The translations under genes and the position numbers were made by a program. Below, in pieces: positions 62,967 through 64,000 of a stretch of 64,000 bases of DNA. The DNA is from Symbiodinium natans (taxonomy: Eukaryota > Sar > Dinophyceae > Suessiales > Symbiodiniaceae), in contig CAJNDS010002524.1 of assembly GCA_905221605.1 (NCBI GenBank), positions 320,249-384,248 of the forward strand, written 5' to 3'. Below the pieces are notes generated by a model, which worked only from the letters and a program-made list of their open reading frames with translations, was not told where the DNA came from and made no database searches. Every line of letters begins with the position of its first letter. The first letter of the stretch is position 1.

Positions 62967-63271
62967 TGCCCCAAGGGTCCAGGTACCGAAATAGGGAATA
63001 CCTGGGCCTGAAAGTACCTTCTGTACAGAGACTTCGGGGCCCAAGTATATAAGAATGAGGTACATGGACCCTCAGGGTTAGGGTCTACCCACCCTAAGCT
63101 CCAAGCCCTTAAAGCCCTTAACAGCCCTAAACCCCAAGTCCCAACCTCCCCAACTCGCCCCTAACAATTTCGAACCCCTAATGAAAGCCCCAAAAACCCG
63201 AAACCCCATACATCCCCTAAATCCCCTAAGCCCTTAACCCCTAAACCCCGAAACCCCTAAACCCCTGCAGT

Positions 63272-63395
63272 CAGGAACCCCATATGGGGGTTTCCGAAAT
63301 AGGGGTACCCTTTTTGGGGAGTCCCTTTAAGGGGATTCTTTTCTATGTAGGGGTAGAAAACAGGTACCCCTATTTTGGGAAAGACCCATATCTTC
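63272..63395. mobile_element. Inverted-repeat element before exon-like island 63399
   Basis: CCATATGGGGGTTTCCGAAA and TAGGGGTACCC at the left, GGTACCCCTATTTTGGGAAA and GACCCATAT at the right. Single copy recognised. Confidence 0.65.
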
Positions 63396-63398
63396 CAG

Positions 63399-63477
63399 AG
63401 GATACCTCGGCCCGGGCATTCGAGTATGGCTGGCGAACGGACCAGATTGGTGAGACGAAGCTCATGGAGGACCCCTC
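63399..63477 (+). CDS. Exon-like island, unknown protein
   Basis: After TCCAG the frame reads DTSARAFEYGWRTDQIGETK, then LMEDPSP, ending at a GTGAGT donor or the in-frame TGA just after. It sits between an inverted-repeat element and the CCCCTAAA array. Confidence 0.5.
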
Positions 63478-63492
63478 GCCGTGAGTGAGGGC

Positions 63493-63780
63493 CTAAACCC
63501 TGAACCCCTAAACCCCTAAACCCCTAAACCCCTAAACCCCTAAACCCCTAAACCCCTAAACCCCTAAACCCCTAAACCCCTAAACCCCTAAACACCTAAA
63601 CCCCTAAACCCCTAAACCCCTAAACCCCTAAACCCCTAAACCCCTAAACCCCTAAACCCCTAAACCCCTAAAAACCCCTAAACCCCTAAACCCCTAAACC
63701 CCCTAAACCCCTAAACCCCTAAACCCCTAAACCCCTTAACCCCTTAACCCCTTAACCCCCTAAACCCCTAAACCTAAACT
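63493..63780 (+). repeat. Octamer array (CCCCTAAA)n, over 30 units
   Basis: Unit is CCCCTAAA rather than CCCTAAA; a few copies have an extra A or become CCTTAA-type. It is the only long array of this unit in the window. Confidence 0.96.
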
Positions 63781-63887
63781 CAAGACCCCACGTCTCCACG
63801 GATCCTAACGAAGCTAGCCCTAAACCATGGCACTTTCTGAAACCTAAGCCCAAACCTGAACCCGAAACCCCAAACCCATCAACCCTA

Positions 63888-64000
63888 CATGTAGGGGCCC
63901 CCTAGTTATAAGTAAGGTTTTTTTGTGCCCCTAAATTGGGTTATCAGTCCTATTGTTTAGGTTCTACTTCCCTTAAGTCAGTGTAGTTAGGGGGCCACTA
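63888..64000. mobile_element. Inverted-repeat family G, copy 2 (cut by window end)
   Basis: ATGTAGGGGCCCCCTAGTTA at the left, and TTAGGGGGCCACTA at the last bases. Related to 34401-34526. Confidence 0.65.

Overview
This is eukaryotic nuclear DNA, most likely from a dinoflagellate. I base that on (1) spliced genes whose introns use GC-AG and GA-AG as well as GT-AG ends, (2) very GC-rich third codon positions in most exons, (3) a plastid-style leader with a twin-arginine segment on a peroxidase, and (4) interspersed plant-type telomere heptamers (CCCTAAA/TTTAGGG) on a scale not expected in bacteria or ordinary plants. The species cannot be fixed from the sequence. All genes I can read are on the + strand.

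Four genes could be rebuilt by joining exons whose reading frames match across splice junctions. (a) A short-chain dehydrogenase/reductase (SDR, DHRS1-like) is cut into at least 13 micro-exons of 36-63 bp spread from 9305 to about 27024. (b) A complete haem peroxidase of the ascorbate-peroxidase class (16999-18954, 5 exons, 372 aa) sits on the same strand between two SDR exons. (c) A multi-pass membrane protein (29082-34020, 3 exons, 619 aa) has a last exon of 1.56 kb with less GC-biased codons. (d) A protein with a ubiquitin-like head and DUF4116-type repeats (51267-53339, 7 exons, 462 aa) follows. About 24 further exon-like islands of 45-170 bp are scattered through 0.4-8 kb and 35-63 kb. 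They read as protein and usually have an AG acceptor, but I could not assign them to families.

The rest is intron and spacer built from telomere-heptamer arrays, inverted-repeat elements resembling MITEs (at least eight families, some nested, one with clear 4-bp target duplications), G/C homopolymer blocks, a TTTAAA-palindrome block and simple repeats.

Two features stand out. Telomeric arrays are oriented relative to exons: most islands have CCCTAAA upstream and TTTAGGG downstream, so long introns begin with UUUAGGG and end with CCCUAAA, which are complementary. Introns are also bounded by short direct repeats. In the DUF4116 gene one telomere-repeat intron lies between two copies of a 12-bp exon sequence, one 63-bp intron is almost pure CCCTAAA, and three introns of 107-109 bp appear to belong to one introner-like family with loose copies elsewhere. 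Together this suggests that telomeric DNA and small mobile elements have been turned into introns here.
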